NCBI GenBank assembly: GCA_016200895.1
Contig: JACQDX010000033.1
Span: 25,712 to 89,711 of the forward strand
Length of the DNA stretch: 64,000 nt
Direction: 5' to 3'
Source of the DNA: Burkholderiales bacterium
GTDB taxonomy: Bacteria; Pseudomonadota; Gammaproteobacteria; Burkholderiales; Burkholderiaceae_D
Shown here: positions 34,941 through 44,115 of the stretch, piece after piece
Layout: each line of letters opens with the position of its first letter
Numbering within the stretch: position 1 is the first letter of the stretch
Notes under the pieces: model-generated
What the model saw: only the letters and a program-made list of their open reading frames with translations
Databases searched by the model: none
What the model was told of the DNA's origin: nothing
Position numbers and translations under genes: made by a program

Positions 34941-37772
34941 ATGGAAATGTTCGTTACCAATGACGAAGTAGAACAATGGGAACGCGAATTGCCAGGTTTG
35001 CGAGGGATGGAATTATTGGATATGCAGCTATGTCTGGCCTGGCATCTGCGTCAGCGTGACACTGCCAGAGCTTTGTATCTGGCGCAAACGGCAGAGCATC
35101 TGCTGAACGATTTCTTCCCCAATCATCCTGAAACAGATTCCGGTAGTGAGCAATTCAGGCTCATGCGGTCCAGATTGGTACTGGTCAGGGCTGAGGCTGC
35201 CTGGTTGTACGGCGAGTTCGATAAGTCGGCCCAGTTATCAAACCTGGCTTTGCAGCTGGCTGCAGATGGTGCATCTGCCGAGGCTGCCTGTTGCACTGCA
35301 GATGCACGTTTTTTGCTCGCCTGTATTGGCTTGCAAAAAGGCGAAGTACCAGTAGTTGAGTTTGAGATCGGCCAGGCCATGCAGTTTGCCCGTCAAGCCA
35401 AAGATTATATGCGCGAGGTGGCGGCTGAATCCCTTCTGGCAAATCAACTGGTATTGCGCAATTTGCCGTTAGCACTGGAGCGCTGGGGCGAAAGTCGCAA
35501 TCCTGAAAGCCAGAGTACGGATCTTTTCATGCGCAGTTATATCAATGAATTTTTGATGTACACCTACTCCCTCACCAGTGACTTCGGTGAGTCAGCTGCG
35601 CGCGGCATACAGGTATTTGAATTTGCCCGGAATTACGGGCAAAAGCGCCGCATGATCAATGTCGCCAGCAATGTTGGCGATGCCTTTAACAGCATGAGTG
35701 ATCATCAGTCAGCATTACAATGGATACAAGATGGCCTGGATCTGGCCCGGACCGCTGGCTGGCCAAATAGCGTTGCCAGTTGTCTGATACAAATGTCTGA
35801 GACTTTGCGCCGGTTGGGACGTTTGGAAGCTGCCAAAGAGATGTTGGAAAATGCCTTGCCTATCGTTGCACGCGTGGCAGGCTCCCGCTCGCATTTGCTG
35901 GCCCTGCGCTATTTGGGAGACTTGTCTCTGGACATGGGCGATTATGCAATGGCCTTGACTAGCTTCTTTGATCTGATCTCCTGGGCGGATAAAAAAAATC
36001 ATCTGGATTTTCGTATAGGATCACGCCGTGGTTATGCAAATGCCTTATCCATGCAGGGGCAGGCCAAGGCAGCGTTGGCGGCGGCACTGGAAGCACTGGC
36101 ACTTGCACGCCAGAGTACCGATAGTTACCGGCATATAGAAGTCTTGCGCGTCCTCGCAGCTCTGTATATGCGCCATAGTTTGCCTGAACCGGCAGAAATG
36201 CAGGCAGCCAGCGCCCCCTTGCATTATTTGCGCATGGCACTGGATCTGGCCGGGCATATCAGCGGCTTTACTATACCTGCTGACCTGTATGAAGAAATAG
36301 CCCATGCCTATGCCGCTGCTGACAGTTTTCGTGAAGCCTATGAATTTGGTCAGCTTGCCCTTACCGCCCGTGAAAAAAGCCATAACCGTGCGTCTGCCAA
36401 TCGCCTGAATGCCATGCAACTCAGCCAGCAGACTGAACGCATGAAGGCGGAAAGCGAACACCTGCGTCAACTGGCCACTGCTGAAGCCCAGCGTGCCGAA
36501 GTCTTGCAACAAACCAGCGTAGTACTGGAAAAATTGGGGACCATAGGACAGGAAATTACCGCCAGCCTGGATGCTGCAGCGGTCTTCGATGCATTGAATC
36601 GCCATGTCCATGATTTATTGCATGTCACAGCCTTTGTTATCTATATGATGGATGACGACCAGCAAAGCATGACCTCAGCTTTTGGCGTGGAGAATGGCAT
36701 ACCGATAGAACCAGATACGGTATATATGTCCAGCCTGGTGTCTAACTCAATACGTTGCGTCAAAGAGCGCCGTGAAGTTGTCATAGAGCTGGCAGCCGAA
36801 GATGAATTGCCCGGCCTGATACCAGGTACGGAAATGGTACACAGCATGCTTTTTGCACCGCTGATTATTGGCGACAGAATATTGGGGGCGATGACCATAC
36901 AGTCTTCGCGTCAGCATGTGTATGGTGACAGAGAGCGGATGATCTTTCGTTCGCTATGTGCTTATGGTGCGATTGCCCTTGGCAATGCGGACGCATATAT
37001 GCGCTTGCAAAAAACCCAGGAGCATTTGCTGGCACAGGAAAAGCTGGCAGCCCTGGGCTCACTGGTCGCTGGCGTTGCACATGAACTCAATACGCCCATA
37101 GGCAATTGTCTGCTGGTTGCCAGTACCTTACAGGATGGTAGTCGCTATCTGAGTAGTAAGCTGGCAGGACAAACCTTGCGGCGCTCTGACTTGAATAATT
37201 TTTGTGAAGAAGTCAAAACCTCATCAGAGATACTGATGCGTGGATTGAGTAGCGCCGCGACTCTGGTCAGCAGCTTCAAACAGGTGGCTGTAGACCGCAC
37301 GTCTGAGCACAGGCGCAGCTTTGATCTGCGCCAGGTTTTGCACGACATCATTGCGACCCTGAATATACGCATCACTCAAACCGGGCACAGCATACAAGTG
37401 AATGTACCGTATAACATTCACATGGATAGTTACCCGGGGTCTCTTGGGCAGGTGATCAGCAATCTGGTGGAAAACTCCATCCTGCATGCTTTCGATAAAA
37501 GACAGGCGGGCCATATGGATATCAATGTCACACTGATGGATGCGCAGCGCGTACTGATCGCGTTCAGTGATGATGGCGCTGGCATACCAGAAGAAAATCA
37601 AAAGAGGATTTTTGATCCTTTTTTTACTACCAAGCTCGGACAGGGCGGCAGTGGTTTAGGGCTGAATATTTGCTACAACATTACTACTTCGATTTTGCAC
37701 GGACAACTCAGTGTTAAAAGCAGTCTTGGAGCCGGAACCAGTTTTTATCTGGATTTACCCCTCGTTGTATGA
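34941..37772 (+). CDS. Orphan hybrid-sensor-like histidine kinase with TPR and GAF domains
   Basis: 943 residues, no signal peptide or membrane helix seen. The first about 490 residues are helical TPR-like repeats (for example SALQWIQDGLDLARTAGWP, RLGRLEAAKEMLENALPI, YRHIEVLRVLAALYMRHS). A coiled coil (about 490-530, ERMKAESEHLRQLATAEAQR) leads to a GAF domain (about 535-685, with LFAPLIIGDRILGAMTIQSS). The kinase has the H-box GVAHELNTPIGN (His714), N-box NLVENSILHAF, and G-boxes DDGAGIPEENQKRIFDPF and GSGLGLNI. No receiver domain and no adjacent response regulator, so partner and signal are unknown. It may be cytoplasmic and sense a small ligand through GAF. The gap before it contains only the paa terminator. 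Confidence 0.88.
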   Translation: MEMFVTNDEVEQWERELPGLRGMELLDMQLCLAWHLRQRDTARALYLAQTAEHLLNDFFPNHPETDSGSEQFRLMRSRLVLVRAEAAWLYGEFDKSAQLSNLALQLAADGASAEAACCTADARFLLACIGLQKGEVPVVEFEIGQAMQFARQAKDYMREVAAESLLANQLVLRNLPLALERWGESRNPESQSTDLFMRSYINEFLMYTYSLTSDFGESAARGIQVFEFARNYGQKRRMINVASNVGDAFNSMSDHQSALQWIQDGLDLARTAGWPNSVASCLIQMSETLRRLGRLEAAKEMLENALPIVARVAGSRSHLLALRYLGDLSLDMGDYAMALTSFFDLISWADKKNHLDFRIGSRRGYANALSMQGQAKAALAAALEALALARQSTDSYRHIEVLRVLAALYMRHSLPEPAEMQAASAPLHYLRMALDLAGHISGFTIPADLYEEIAHAYAAADSFREAYEFGQLALTAREKSHNRASANRLNAMQLSQQTERMKAESEHLRQLATAEAQRAEVLQQTSVVLEKLGTIGQEITASLDAAAVFDALNRHVHDLLHVTAFVIYMMDDDQQSMTSAFGVENGIPIEPDTVYMSSLVSNSIRCVKERREVVIELAAEDELPGLIPGTEMVHSMLFAPLIIGDRILGAMTIQSSRQHVYGDRERMIFRSLCAYGAIALGNADAYMRLQKTQEHLLAQEKLAALGSLVAGVAHELNTPIGNCLLVASTLQDGSRYLSSKLAGQTLRRSDLNNFCEEVKTSSEILMRGLSSAATLVSSFKQVAVDRTSEHRRSFDLRQVLHDIIATLNIRITQTGHSIQVNVPYNIHMDSYPGSLGQVISNLVENSILHAFDKRQAGHMDINVTLMDAQRVLIAFSDDGAGIPEENQKRIFDPFFTTKLGQGGSGLGLNICYNITTSILHGQLSVKSSLGAGTSFYLDLPLVV

Positions 37773-37943
37773 ATTTGTAAAATAACAAGAATTGTAGAAA
37801 GCGTATGCACAAAAATGAGATCTTCATAAAAAGTCAACGCTTGAATTTGATCCTTGTCAAGCATCCTTTTTTTGTCGCGCTTACTTGAAAATCTGGTCGA
37901 ATTCACCTATTGTGCAATGCACCAATAATAACAAGGTACACAA

Positions 37944-39821
37944 TTGGCTAATCAACACACTAAAAGCAGCCTTGCAGGCTTGACTCTGGCTGCTGTCGGC
38001 ATCGTCTACGGCGATATAGGTACAAGTCCTCTTTACACGATGAAAGAGGTATTTTCAAAGGAACATGGTCTTCCCCTGAATGAGGCGAATATTTTTGGCG
38101 TGGTCTCGCTGATTGTCTGGGGGCTGCTGATCATTGTTGCGATCAAGTACGTGACTTTAATACTCAGGGCAGATAACCGTGGTGAAGGCGGTATTATGGC
38201 CTTGACGGCGTTAGCATTGGAGTCTGTAGGCAAATCTTCAAAATGGCATTTCACTTTGCTTGTTTTGGGATTGTTTGGTGCCGCGCTATTTTATGGTGAT
38301 GGTGTCATTACCCCAGCCATCTCAGTGCTGTCTGCGATAGAAGGTCTGGAAGTCGCGACGCCCGCATTCACCCCCTATGTTGTACCAATCACTTTGGTGG
38401 TATTGTTGTTGTTGTATTCTGTGCAATACAAAGGTACTGCGGGCATAGGTAAATGGTTTGGCCCCATTATGGTGGTCTGGTTCATCGTGCTTGCTGGTAT
38501 GGGTTTATATAATATCGCCAAGATGCCGGGTATATTGTGGGCGTTGAATCCTGCATATGCATTCCATTTTTTAACTGAATATAAGTGGTTGGCTTTTCTT
38601 GCCCTCGGTGCTGTCGTGCTGGCATTTACAGGTGCCGAAGCGCTCTACGCAGATATGGGGCATTTTGGTAGCAAGCCTATACGTGCAGCCTGGTTCATGA
38701 TTGTGTTTCCTTCATTGGGGCTGAACTATCTTGGACAGGGTGCGCTATTACTTGCCACTCCTGAAGCAGTCAGCAATCCTTTTTATCAGCAACTTGGTGC
38801 ATGGAGTGTTTACCCACTGGTGATTTTGTCGACAATAGCGACAGTGATAGCGTCACAGGCGACAATCTCCGGGACCTTTTCTATGACCAAGCAGGCAATT
38901 TCATTGGGAATTATGCCGCGCATGGAGATTGTGCACACTTCCTCAAAAGAGATAGGCCAAATATATATTCCTGCGGTTAACTGGTTGCAACTGGCTGTTG
39001 TGGTTGCAGCGGTGGTCGGTTTTGGTTCGTCTTCCAGTCTTGCATCAGCCTATGGTATAGCGGTCACCGGCACGATGCTGGTCACGTCGCTCCTGACTTT
39101 CTTTGTGATTCGTTATGGTTGGAAATATAACCCCTTCCTCTGTTTTGCAGCGACAGGTTTTTTCTTGTTTATTGATGTAGCTCTGTTCTCTGCCAACGCC
39201 TTGAAATTCTTCCACGGCGGTTGGTTCCCTGTTGTCTTGGGTATTGTGATGTTCACCCTGATGATGACCTGGAAGCGTGGACGTGAACTGGTGTTTGATA
39301 ATCTGAAAAAACACGCGATCCCATTAGAAGACTTCCTTGAGTCTCTGTTTGTCTCGCCGCCAGTGCGCGTCGCGGGCACGGCTATATTCCTGCGTGGCGA
39401 GGCCGATGGCGTGCCACATGCGCTGCTGCATAATCTTTCGCATAACAAGATATTGCATGAACGCGTGATTTTCCTGACCCTGCATAATCGAGAGATTCCC
39501 TGGGTGCCATTCTCAGAAAGAATCAAAGTCAGTGACTTGGGGAATGCCTGTTACCAGATTGATGTCTATTATGGTTTTAAGAATGAACCAGATATCCCGA
39601 ATGCCTTGGCGCTGTGCGCACCATATGGTTTGACGTTTGAACCTTTGGAGACGTCATACTTCATTTCCCGCCAGACTATTATCTCCAGCCCAGGTAGTGG
39701 CATGGCTGCGTGGCGTGAAAGTGTATTCGTTGCCATGTCCCGCATAGCGCGCGATGCTGCTGACTTTTACCAGATTCCCAGCAACCGTGTCATTGAGGTG
39801 GGGTCGCAAGTGGAAATCTAA
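37944..39821 (+). CDS. kup: Potassium uptake protein Kup
   Basis: 625 residues with about 12 membrane helices. The N-terminus LAAVGIVYGDIGTSPLYTMKEVF is the Kup/HAK signature, with GEGGIMALTAL and FYGDGVITPAISVLSAIEGL following, and the soluble C-terminal domain ends at SQVEI. A K+/H+ symporter of low specificity. Translation appears to start at TTG 37944 (encoding MANQHTKSSLAGL), with AACAAGGT about ten bases upstream; no ATG lies nearby. Confidence 0.94.
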   Translation: MANQHTKSSLAGLTLAAVGIVYGDIGTSPLYTMKEVFSKEHGLPLNEANIFGVVSLIVWGLLIIVAIKYVTLILRADNRGEGGIMALTALALESVGKSSKWHFTLLVLGLFGAALFYGDGVITPAISVLSAIEGLEVATPAFTPYVVPITLVVLLLLYSVQYKGTAGIGKWFGPIMVVWFIVLAGMGLYNIAKMPGILWALNPAYAFHFLTEYKWLAFLALGAVVLAFTGAEALYADMGHFGSKPIRAAWFMIVFPSLGLNYLGQGALLLATPEAVSNPFYQQLGAWSVYPLVILSTIATVIASQATISGTFSMTKQAISLGIMPRMEIVHTSSKEIGQIYIPAVNWLQLAVVVAAVVGFGSSSSLASAYGIAVTGTMLVTSLLTFFVIRYGWKYNPFLCFAATGFFLFIDVALFSANALKFFHGGWFPVVLGIVMFTLMMTWKRGRELVFDNLKKHAIPLEDFLESLFVSPPVRVAGTAIFLRGEADGVPHALLHNLSHNKILHERVIFLTLHNREIPWVPFSERIKVSDLGNACYQIDVYYGFKNEPDIPNALALCAPYGLTFEPLETSYFISRQTIISSPGSGMAAWRESVFVAMSRIARDAADFYQIPSNRVIEVGSQVEI

Positions 39822-39838
39822 AAACTTGGCACGGGTGC

Positions 39839-39867
39839 TTATCAAATCAAAATGCCTGTGCTATACT
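39839..39867 (+). promoter_or_regulatory. Promoter of the first tRNA-Arg
   Basis: TTATCA (39839-39844) and TATACT (39862-39867) with a 17-base spacer, 11 bases before the tRNA. Confidence 0.5.
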
Positions 39868-39878
39868 CTCGGTCTTTC

Positions 39879-39955
39879 GCGGCTGTAGCTCAGCTGGATA
39901 GAGTACTTGGCTACGAACCAAGGGGTCGTGGGTTCGATTCCTGCCAGCCGCACCA
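39879..39955 (+). tRNA. tRNA-Arg (anticodon ACG), copy 1
   Basis: 77 bases including the encoded CCA. Acceptor stem GCGGCTG / CAGCCGC, D-arm with TAGCTCAGCTGGATAGAGT, anticodon loop CTACGAA on a CTTGG/CCAAG stem, T-arm with GGTTCGATTCC. Identical to the copy 366 bases downstream. Confidence 0.96.
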
Positions 39956-39960
39956 GATTC

Positions 39961-39990
39961 AAGGGACTAGATGAAAATCTAGTCCCTTTT
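39961..39990 (+). terminator. Terminator of tRNA-Arg copy 1
   Basis: Perfect 12-bp stem AAGGGACTAGAT / ATCTAGTCCCTT with a GAAA loop, then TTTTGTCTTTT (T-run partly in the stem). Starts six bases after the CCA. Confidence 0.9.
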
Positions 39991-40205
39991 GTCTTTTGCG
40001 GGCTTGCGCAAAACTCCTTCAGCGGCATTATTCTCCATGTATTTAACACAAGCTCAGACGGAAGCACTGCCTTCCAAGCAAAATCTTACCCGGATGATTC
40101 TGTGAAGCTTCTTTTTCAGTTTTGCTATTTGACTCAAATTTATAGCAAAAGCTGGAGTAAGAGAGCTGATTTTATTCAAATTCAAAATAATCTATGCCTT
40201 GGGGC

Positions 40206-40234
40206 TTTTCATTTTGTCTGAATCTCGCTATAAT
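40206..40234 (+). promoter_or_regulatory. Promoter of the second tRNA-Arg
   Basis: TTTTCA (40206-40211), 17-base spacer, perfect TATAAT (40229-40234), ten bases before the tRNA. Better than the promoter of copy 1 and of unrelated sequence, so each copy appears to be transcribed independently. Confidence 0.6.
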
Positions 40235-40244
40235 CTTGTTTTTC

Positions 40245-40321
40245 GCGGCTGTAGCTCAGCTGGATAGAGTACTTGGCTACGAACCAAGGGGTCGTGGGTT
40301 CGATTCCTGCCAGCCGCACCA
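40245..40321 (+). tRNA. tRNA-Arg (anticodon ACG), copy 2
   Basis: Identical base for base to the tRNA at 39879-39955, including the encoded CCA and the short stretch up to the terminator. Confidence 0.96.
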
Positions 40322-40326
40322 GATTC

Positions 40327-40356
40327 AAGGGACTAGATGCAAATCTAGTCCCTTTT
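40327..40356 (+). terminator. Terminator of tRNA-Arg copy 2
   Basis: Same stem as copy 1 (AAGGGACTAGAT / ATCTAGTCCCTT) but with GCAA in place of the GAAA loop, then TTTTGTCTTTTT. Confidence 0.9.
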
Positions 40357-40447
40357 GTCTTTTTAACGGTAGAAATTAGCGATAGAGATACCAGGCTGAG
40401 ATACTAGGCCTTGATTTGCAGCATTGCTGCAGATTATTGGTGCTTTG

Positions 40448-40861
40448 TTAGCTCGCGAGTATCAATTCTCGTATATTCCAGCCCTCTGGGGCTGCCTGGT
40501 TCATGGCGCTGCGCTTGACTTGCTGGCCTGGTGTTTCTTCTGTCATAGACTGAATCAGGCGTTGCAGTTGTGCTGCATCCGGTAAGACCGTGCCAAGGAA
40601 AACTACCTGATCGCGATGCTGGATCAGGATGGTGGGGAAGTTTTCTATATCCACTTCGTCTACCAGATGCGCCTGATCTTCTATGTCTATCCAGGCAAAG
40701 CATTTGTCTGGATGCTTGCTCATCAGATCATCAAAGGATGACCTGTAGAAATTGCAAGTGTCGCACCAGGCCGCGCACAGGCAGGCGACTAGCCAGTCTT
40801 TGTTTGCCAGTTCAGCCCTTACTGAGGAAATGTCTTCGGTATTCATTATCGAGTTCATCAT
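40448..40861 (-). CDS. Thioredoxin-like protein with a CDTC active site
   Basis: 137 residues, no signal peptide. The thioredoxin fold is visible in KDWLVACLCAAWCDTCNFY (redox pair C-D-T-C), KCFAWIDIEDQAHLVDEVDI, and the cis-Pro region IENFPTILIQHRDQVVFLG. CDTC differs from the CGPC of thioredoxin, so redox potential and partner are probably different. Cytosolic disulfide reductase activity is inferred only. Starts with tandem ATGs; a third ATG at codon 6 is also possible. It faces the tRNA-Arg terminator and is divergent from tsaB. Confidence 0.8.
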   Translation of the reverse strand: MMNSIMNTEDISSVRAELANKDWLVACLCAAWCDTCNFYRSSFDDLMSKHPDKCFAWIDIEDQAHLVDEVDIENFPTILIQHRDQVVFLGTVLPDAAQLQRLIQSMTEETPGQQVKRSAMNQAAPEGWNIRELILAS

Positions 40862-40958
40862 GCAATTTTAAACGAAGTGATGATTTAAGGCGTGACTAAG
40901 GTGCAAGGTATAGCAAAGAGCCAGTCGTGAAATCGATGGAACACGGTAAAATACGCTT

Positions 40959-41669
40959 ATGACCAGAATTTTAGCAATTGAAACCTCCACCGAACTCGCC
41001 ACTGCAGCCATATTGACTGATAGCGGTATATTCATCCGCGAACTCAGCGGTGTACAAACACATTCCCAGGGAATTTTGCCAGCTATACAAGCGCTTCTTG
41101 TAGAAGCTGGTGTACGTTTGCAGGATTGCGATGCCATTGCCTTTGGTTGTGGGCCCGGTGCTTTTACCGGCATACGCACAGCTTGCGGGATCGTGCAAGG
41201 TTTGGCCTATGGTGCTGACATGCCAGTCGTGCCGGTAGTGAGCCTGCTGGCCATGGCTGAAGCCGCACGCGAACAGGTGGCTGCAAATGAATTTGTTTGC
41301 ATACTAGATGCACGCATGAATGAAGTGTACTGGGCACAGTACCGATTTGATGATGTGGCTGGATGGACAGAAATAAGTGCACCTGCGCTGGCAGGATTGA
41401 ATGCCGCATTGGTAGCTATCACGCTGGAAAGTCCTCAATTGGTACTGGGCAATGGCGTGACTTTGCCTGAGCCTGAACTGGCAAGATATCCAGTGGTGCG
41501 GTGCATGCCGCACGCAAAACAAGTAGGTATACTGGGTCGCCTGAATTTCGCTGCAGGCCGTGGTTTGCCAGCAGACCAGGCACAACCACTGTACTTGCGC
41601 AATAAAATCGCCCTGACCACGGCTGAGCGTGAGCAAGTCAAACTCCAGGCAGCTAAAGCATCAGCGTAA
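40959..41669 (+). CDS. tsaB: TsaB, tRNA threonylcarbamoyladenosine biosynthesis protein
   Basis: 236 residues, ASKHA-like fold. ILAIETSTELATAAIL at the start, SQGILPAIQALLVEAG, and GCGPGAFTGIRTACGIVQGLA match TsaB (YeaZ). It partners TsaD and TsaE to make t6A37 in tRNAs reading ANN codons. Its stop and the rimI start share one base (TAATG). Confidence 0.94.
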   Translation: MTRILAIETSTELATAAILTDSGIFIRELSGVQTHSQGILPAIQALLVEAGVRLQDCDAIAFGCGPGAFTGIRTACGIVQGLAYGADMPVVPVVSLLAMAEAAREQVAANEFVCILDARMNEVYWAQYRFDDVAGWTEISAPALAGLNAALVAITLESPQLVLGNGVTLPEPELARYPVVRCMPHAKQVGILGRLNFAAGRGLPADQAQPLYLRNKIALTTAEREQVKLQAAKASA

Positions 41670-42157
41670 TGGAATTTGCTATGGATTTGAAATTGATGAC
41701 ACCGCAATATAGCAAGCTGGGGTTTGCTGATGTTGACAGCATCCTCACCATAGAAGAACGGGTGTACGCCCACCCCTGGACGCGTGGAAATTTTACTGAC
41801 TCTTTTTCCAGTGGCTATGAAGCTTTTGGTTTCAGAAATGCAGAACTGGATTTGTTTGCCTACTTTGTCGTGATGCCCATACTGGATGAATTGCATCTGC
41901 TGAATTTTGCGGTGGACCTGCCCTATCAAGGCCAGGGTTATGCAAAATTATTGATGGGCAAATTATTTACCTACACCAGTGAACATGCCCATACCTCGAT
42001 TTTACTGGAAGTAAGGCGCAGCAATGTACGCGCTATTTCTGTGTATGAAGGCGCGGGGTTTACGTCCATTGGTGTGCGCAAAGGCTATTACCCCGCGCAT
42101 GATGGACAGCGCGAAGATGCGATCGTGATGCGGAGGATTGTTAATGCAAACGTTTGA
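41669..42157 (+). CDS. rimI: Ribosomal protein S18 alanine acetyltransferase RimI
   Basis: 162 residues, GNAT fold. Motifs are the SILTIEERVYAHPWTRGNFTDS opening, LLNFAVDLPYQGQGYAKLLM (acetyl-CoA pyrophosphate loop Q-G-Q-G-Y-A), and VRRSNVRAISVYEGAGFTSIGVRKGYY. RimI acetylates the N-terminus of S18. An ATG at codon 5 is an alternative start. The tsaB-rimI pair is widespread, and udg follows with overlap. Confidence 0.93.
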   Translation: MEFAMDLKLMTPQYSKLGFADVDSILTIEERVYAHPWTRGNFTDSFSSGYEAFGFRNAELDLFAYFVVMPILDELHLLNFAVDLPYQGQGYAKLLMGKLFTYTSEHAHTSILLEVRRSNVRAISVYEGAGFTSIGVRKGYYPAHDGQREDAIVMRRIVNANV

Positions 42158-43073
42158 TAGTCATAACAGGCAAAGAGTCCTGCATGAGCTTGGCCTGGGC
42201 CCGATGTGGTTGTTGCGGGACGCTGAACCAGCGATACCCGTGGCTGTGGTAGAAACTCGATTTGAGCCTGTTATTGTGCCAGCTCCTGTTCCGGAACCTG
42301 CAATGGCAGGTGCGGGCTCTCCAGTGAAATCAGCCTGGTCAGAGCTTGAAGTTGAGAAATCAAAAAACTTACCGGAAGTGCAGCCTGTAGCGCCAGTTGT
42401 TGAAAACACGTCTGAGCCAGATGCCTGGTTGGTGCAGGAAATTGTTCCTGATATGCCGACAGAAGATATGTCGCAAACCAGTCAGGAGCCTGCAATCACC
42501 ACTCTGTCATGGGATGAATTGCAGCCCATGGTGGAAAGTTGCCGCCAGTGCGGTTTATGCCAGGGTAGAAAGAAAGCCGTATTTGGCACTGGTGACCAAC
42601 AAGCCAGATGGCTGTTTGTTGGCGAGGGGCCTGGCTATAACGAGAATCTGCAGGGCTTGCCCTTCGTTGGTGCTGCCGGGCAGTTGCTCGACAATATGCT
42701 CAAATCGCTGGGTGTGCCACGTGGTGAGCAAAGTTATATCGCCAATATTGTCAAATGCCGTCCTACCGATGCGCAAGGCAAAGACAGGCCGCCAACCGCT
42801 GATGAGATTGCTGCCTGCCTGCCTTACCTGCACAGACAGATAGCCTTGATCAAACCGCAAATCATTGTAGCGCTGGGCAAGACTGCTGCAGTATCTTTGT
42901 TGGACATGGATCTGGAAACCCCGGTTGGACAATTGCGCGGTAAGGTGCATCAATTCAAAGGCATACCGGTAGTGGCATCTTACCATCCCGCCTATCTATT
43001 GCGCAAACCAGCAGACAAGGCCAAGGCCTGGGCAGATTTGTGCCTGGCTATTAAAGCTATACCAGCAGGTTGA
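42144..43073 (+). CDS. Uracil-DNA glycosylase, family 4 type (iron-sulfur)
   Basis: 309 residues from the ATG at 42144, behind CGGAGGA; it overlaps the end of rimI. The first about 115 residues are low-complexity, Pro/Val/Glu-rich and likely disordered. The catalytic domain starts at CRQCGLCQGRKKAVFGTGD, whose Cys pair would bind the 4Fe-4S cluster with later cysteines (IVKCRPTD, IAACLPY). Active-site motifs are GEGPGYNE and the HPAYLLR loop. Removes uracil from DNA. The long N-terminal tail is seen in other Burkholderiales members. Confidence 0.91.
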   Translation: MQTFDSHNRQRVLHELGLGPMWLLRDAEPAIPVAVVETRFEPVIVPAPVPEPAMAGAGSPVKSAWSELEVEKSKNLPEVQPVAPVVENTSEPDAWLVQEIVPDMPTEDMSQTSQEPAITTLSWDELQPMVESCRQCGLCQGRKKAVFGTGDQQARWLFVGEGPGYNENLQGLPFVGAAGQLLDNMLKSLGVPRGEQSYIANIVKCRPTDAQGKDRPPTADEIAACLPYLHRQIALIKPQIIVALGKTAAVSLLDMDLETPVGQLRGKVHQFKGIPVVASYHPAYLLRKPADKAKAWADLCLAIKAIPAG

Positions 43074-43078
43074 AGCAC

Positions 43079-44056
43079 ATGGAGAGCGCACAAGCTGCAT
43101 TTCACCGCCAGTGGCAGCATCTCCATCATCCTCATGTACGGGCATTGGCCTGGATGCTGACTGTACCGGGTTTGCTGGATGGGCACGACGCTCGCTGGCA
43201 AGGTGCATTGGCGGCCGCAACATACACCGATAGGCAAGCTTTACCGGAATGGTTGGCAGGGCTTGATCGTAACCCAGCTCCCTTGCTCGATCTCTTGCAG
43301 CGCCATCCATCGCGCCGCTTAGGTTTGTACGCTGAACGACTTTATGAATTCTATTTGAATGCCCACGGCTTGTTGCATGCGCATGGTCTGCAAGTGCATG
43401 ACAAAGGCGCTGGCACCATAGGGGAATTTGATTTTCTGCTGCAGACCAAAGCCGGTTTGCTGCATCTGGAACTGGCGACAAAATTCTATTTGTATCACGC
43501 TGATGCGGCGGCAGCCCCGGATTTGTATGCATATCTAGGCCCGAATCTGGCAGACAGTCTGGGTGCCAAGCTGCACAAGATATTAGGCCAGCAACTGCAA
43601 TTATCCCGGCATCCATTGGCGCAACAAGTTTTGCCGCAAGCTGTGCAAAGTACGCAGGCCCTGGTCTTGGGCTGGTTGTTTTATCGCGATGAAAAAATAG
43701 TTGATAGTTTCACCGCTGTACATGGCCATATGGCTGGCTTGGCGCAGGACCATTACCGTGGTGCGATATGGACACAGGCAGAAGTGCAGGCGCTGGATTT
43801 TGCACATGCCTTGCTGCTCGACAGACTGGACTGGCTGGCACCGGCGCAGGTCGGTAAGAGAATGACGCAGGACAAGGACGTCATCTTGAATAGCATGCAA
43901 ACTTATTTTGCCAGCGCCCATACACCGCTCATGCTGGCACTGATGCAGGAAGATCAGGACGGTCTGGAAGTGATGCAGGAATACCGCAGGGGTATGGTGG
44001 TGCCGGATGACTGGTTTGAGTTGGCTGATGCTGTTAAACAGAAGCGCGCACTATAA
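43079..44056 (+). CDS. DUF1853 family protein
   Basis: 325 residues from the ATG at 43079, just past the udg stop; an in-frame TTG at 43070 would overlap it. Family features are RRLGLYAERLYEFYLNAHG, VHDKGAGTIGEFDFLLQ and LLHLELATKFYLYHAD. The E-F-D-F and E-x-A-x-K-F-Y spacing resembles a PD-(D/E)XK-type nuclease core, which I mention as a possibility only. Function unknown. It ends the tsaB-rimI-udg-DUF1853 run, convergent with lplT. Confidence 0.82.
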   Translation: MESAQAAFHRQWQHLHHPHVRALAWMLTVPGLLDGHDARWQGALAAATYTDRQALPEWLAGLDRNPAPLLDLLQRHPSRRLGLYAERLYEFYLNAHGLLHAHGLQVHDKGAGTIGEFDFLLQTKAGLLHLELATKFYLYHADAAAAPDLYAYLGPNLADSLGAKLHKILGQQLQLSRHPLAQQVLPQAVQSTQALVLGWLFYRDEKIVDSFTAVHGHMAGLAQDHYRGAIWTQAEVQALDFAHALLLDRLDWLAPAQVGKRMTQDKDVILNSMQTYFASAHTPLMLALMQEDQDGLEVMQEYRRGMVVPDDWFELADAVKQKRAL

Positions 44057-44083
44057 GAATCGGCGCGCGTCTCTTAGCCTCTT

Positions 44084-44109
44084 AAGATGCGCCTTATCAG
44101 GCGCATCTT
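44084..44109. terminator. Hairpin between convergent DUF1853 and lplT
   Basis: Perfect 10-bp stem AAGATGCGCC / GGCGCATCTT with the loop TTATCA, placed between two genes that end towards each other. T-runs are short on both strands; probably bidirectional. Confidence 0.6.
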
Positions 44110-44115
44110 CTTGAA

